A DNA stretch of 64,000 nt from Acanthosepion lycidas (Eukaryota; Mollusca; Cephalopoda; Sepiida; Sepiidae). The stretch spans positions 76,222,587 through 76,286,586 of the forward strand of contig OZ010586.1 of the NCBI GenBank assembly GCA_963932145.1, read 5' to 3'. Every line of letters begins with the position of its first letter. The first letter of the stretch is position 1. The position numbers were made by a program, and so were the translations under genes. Shown here piece by piece: positions 63,312-64,000 of the stretch. A model generated the notes under the pieces. The model saw nothing but the letters and a program-made list of their open reading frames with translations, had not been told where the DNA came from and searched no databases.

Positions 63312-63690
63312 TATCTGTCTATATTTCTGAGATGAGGTATTATGTACATTATTTACATTATTCGGACTATTGTCCTCATCTTTGTTGCTATATTTATTAC
63401 AACGTTTTGGCCGTTGTACGCTCCGGCCTTCTTCAGGTAGACTGGGGCAGTGGAGAACTTTCAGAGGGAAAATTAACAGGAGATAACTGATAACTGACAT
63501 CCATTAAACATGACACGTGGAACTAGAACAGTCTACCCCAGTGAGCGAAATAAAGGGTTCAGTTGGACATTCCAACCACCTGAAGAAGGCCGGAGTGTAC
63601 AATGGCCAAAATGTTGTAACAAATATGGCAACAAAGATGAGGACAATAGTCCGAATAAGGTAAATAATGTCAGGCAGCCTAGTTGAAAAA
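63312..63690 (+). mobile_element. Composite repeat S2, copy 3, inverted arms
   Basis: Left arm (63312-63437, complement) and right arm (63577-63680) are each other's reverse complement: GAAGAAGGCCGGAG, GTACAA.GGCC, AA.GTTGTAA.AAATAT, GGCAACAAAGATGAGG and ACAATAGTCCGAATAA. Between them lie the S2 body blocks AATTAACAGGAGATAACTGA, CATCCATTAAACATGACAC and GTCTACCCCAGTGAGCG. This copy lacks the tRNA-like head. In each arm, CTGAAGA, a GGCC/GGCC stem and an AAAA run occupy the positions of a hammerhead core. The minus open frames of 64 and 77 codons are artefacts. Confidence 0.8.
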
Positions 63691-63753
63691 TTCAGGGAAA
63701 TGAGCATGACCAATAAACACAATTTTGATTTTATCAACTGTACAGTATAGTAG

Positions 63754-64000
63754 GGTCACTTAGACACTGTGAGAAAAACAACACCATGACACAATTCACT
63801 CTGCCAGAAATTTGGATATGGCATGCTGTACTGCTTGGCATTTGCACCAGAAGCTTCAATAGGAACATTTCAGAGTGTTTGGGTGTCAGTCTGAGGAGAG
63901 TGCAGAGGATTCAGAAAGAGAGGGATGATATGTCTCGTCAACATCATGGTGTTTGGAGTGATTACTAGTGATGGTGATGTTATGCCATCCATTCATCTTT
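63754..64000 (+). pseudogene. Mariner-like transposase with a large internal deletion, cut by the window end
   Basis: A 60-codon frame from 63786 begins MTQFTLPEIWIWHAVLLGIC, TRSFNRNISECLGVSLRRVQ, RIQKERDD, a helix-turn-helix segment. At about 63930 the other frame gives VNIMVFGVITSDGDVMPSIH, which resembles the catalytic-core stretch (MVFGVV.SDG) of the same transposase class. In an intact protein the two would lie well over 100 codons apart. The start codon is supported by the conserved upstream 35 bp shared with 62049-62090. The remainder lies beyond the window. Confidence 0.75.

Noticed and set aside
63397..63436. Active hammerhead ribozyme
   Set aside because: The core reads CTGAAGA in place of CTGATGA and CAAAA in place of GAAA, and I cannot place stems I and III or a cleavage triplet with confidence. 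Only the resemblance is reported.

Overview
This is a repeat-dominated, AT-rich stretch of a eukaryotic nuclear genome. I found no intact host gene, no rRNA, no functional tRNA and no bacterial-type operon. Nearly every long open frame either overlaps a broken transposable element, often in the wrong frame, or is an accident of AT-rich or tandem-repeat DNA. The mix suggests a mollusc, most likely a cephalopod such as an octopus. That mix is 5'-truncated LINEs, tRNA-headed SINEs, Tc1/mariner relics, a Penelope-like fragment, long (TA)n tracts and many minisatellites. The assignment is inference from remembered repeat families, not from a database search.

Three non-LTR retrotransposon groups account for most recognisable sequence; the labels are mine. 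L-A is jockey/CR1-like. Its relics carry YADD, a VNWGKKW thumb segment, a WN.LP C-terminus, and a 3' end of the form GCTTGGGGTGAATTGATTAAAA. L-B is a second reverse transcriptase family. It has YADD, followed by QQFKYLG, LETKKRVLN, YRRMLRI and IMRKEGLENL segments, and ends near LKGHGT. L-C is known here only from a C-terminal QQQLKWIAH segment and a 3' UTR containing a repeat of about 145 bp. Copies lie in both orientations, nested and rearranged.

Layout. 1-5.5 kb: a 45-bp minisatellite, inverted L-B fragments, and an inverted SINE/L-C pair. 6-10 kb: L-A and L-C relics and a Tc1-type terminal repeat. 10.4 kb: an 81-bp palindromic mariner MITE whose ends resemble primate MADE1. 13.2-13.7 kb: a 499-bp insertion flanked by 14-bp direct repeats. 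14-24 kb: LINE relics, microsatellites, and two copies of a composite repeat with a tRNA-like head, inverted outer arms and a hammerhead-like motif. 26 kb: a GC-richer tRNA-headed unit between two (TA)n tracts. 28-29.4 kb: the longest L-B copy, split by a SINE. 31-37.5 kb: several Tc1/mariner transposase pseudogenes, a tandemly duplicated L-C, and a 404-bp TIR element. 39-43 kb: patchwork direct and inverted duplications of LINE pieces. 44-50 kb: L-B relics, a 364-bp internally deleted mariner, a roughly 2-kb decayed copy of an uncharacterised dispersed coding element, and an 81-bp hairpin. 51-58 kb: an AT minisatellite, more LINEs, a 34-bp minisatellite and a satellite of about 160 bp. 60-64 kb: L-A tails, satellite pieces, a Penelope-like fragment, a third composite repeat and a deleted mariner transposase.

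Nothing here works together as a pathway. The interest lies in repeat biology: the composite repeat with the hammerhead-like motif, the MADE1-like MITE, the association of satellite units with LINE tails, and rearrangements that look like template switching. Coordinates of decayed elements are approximate, usually within 10-40 bp.
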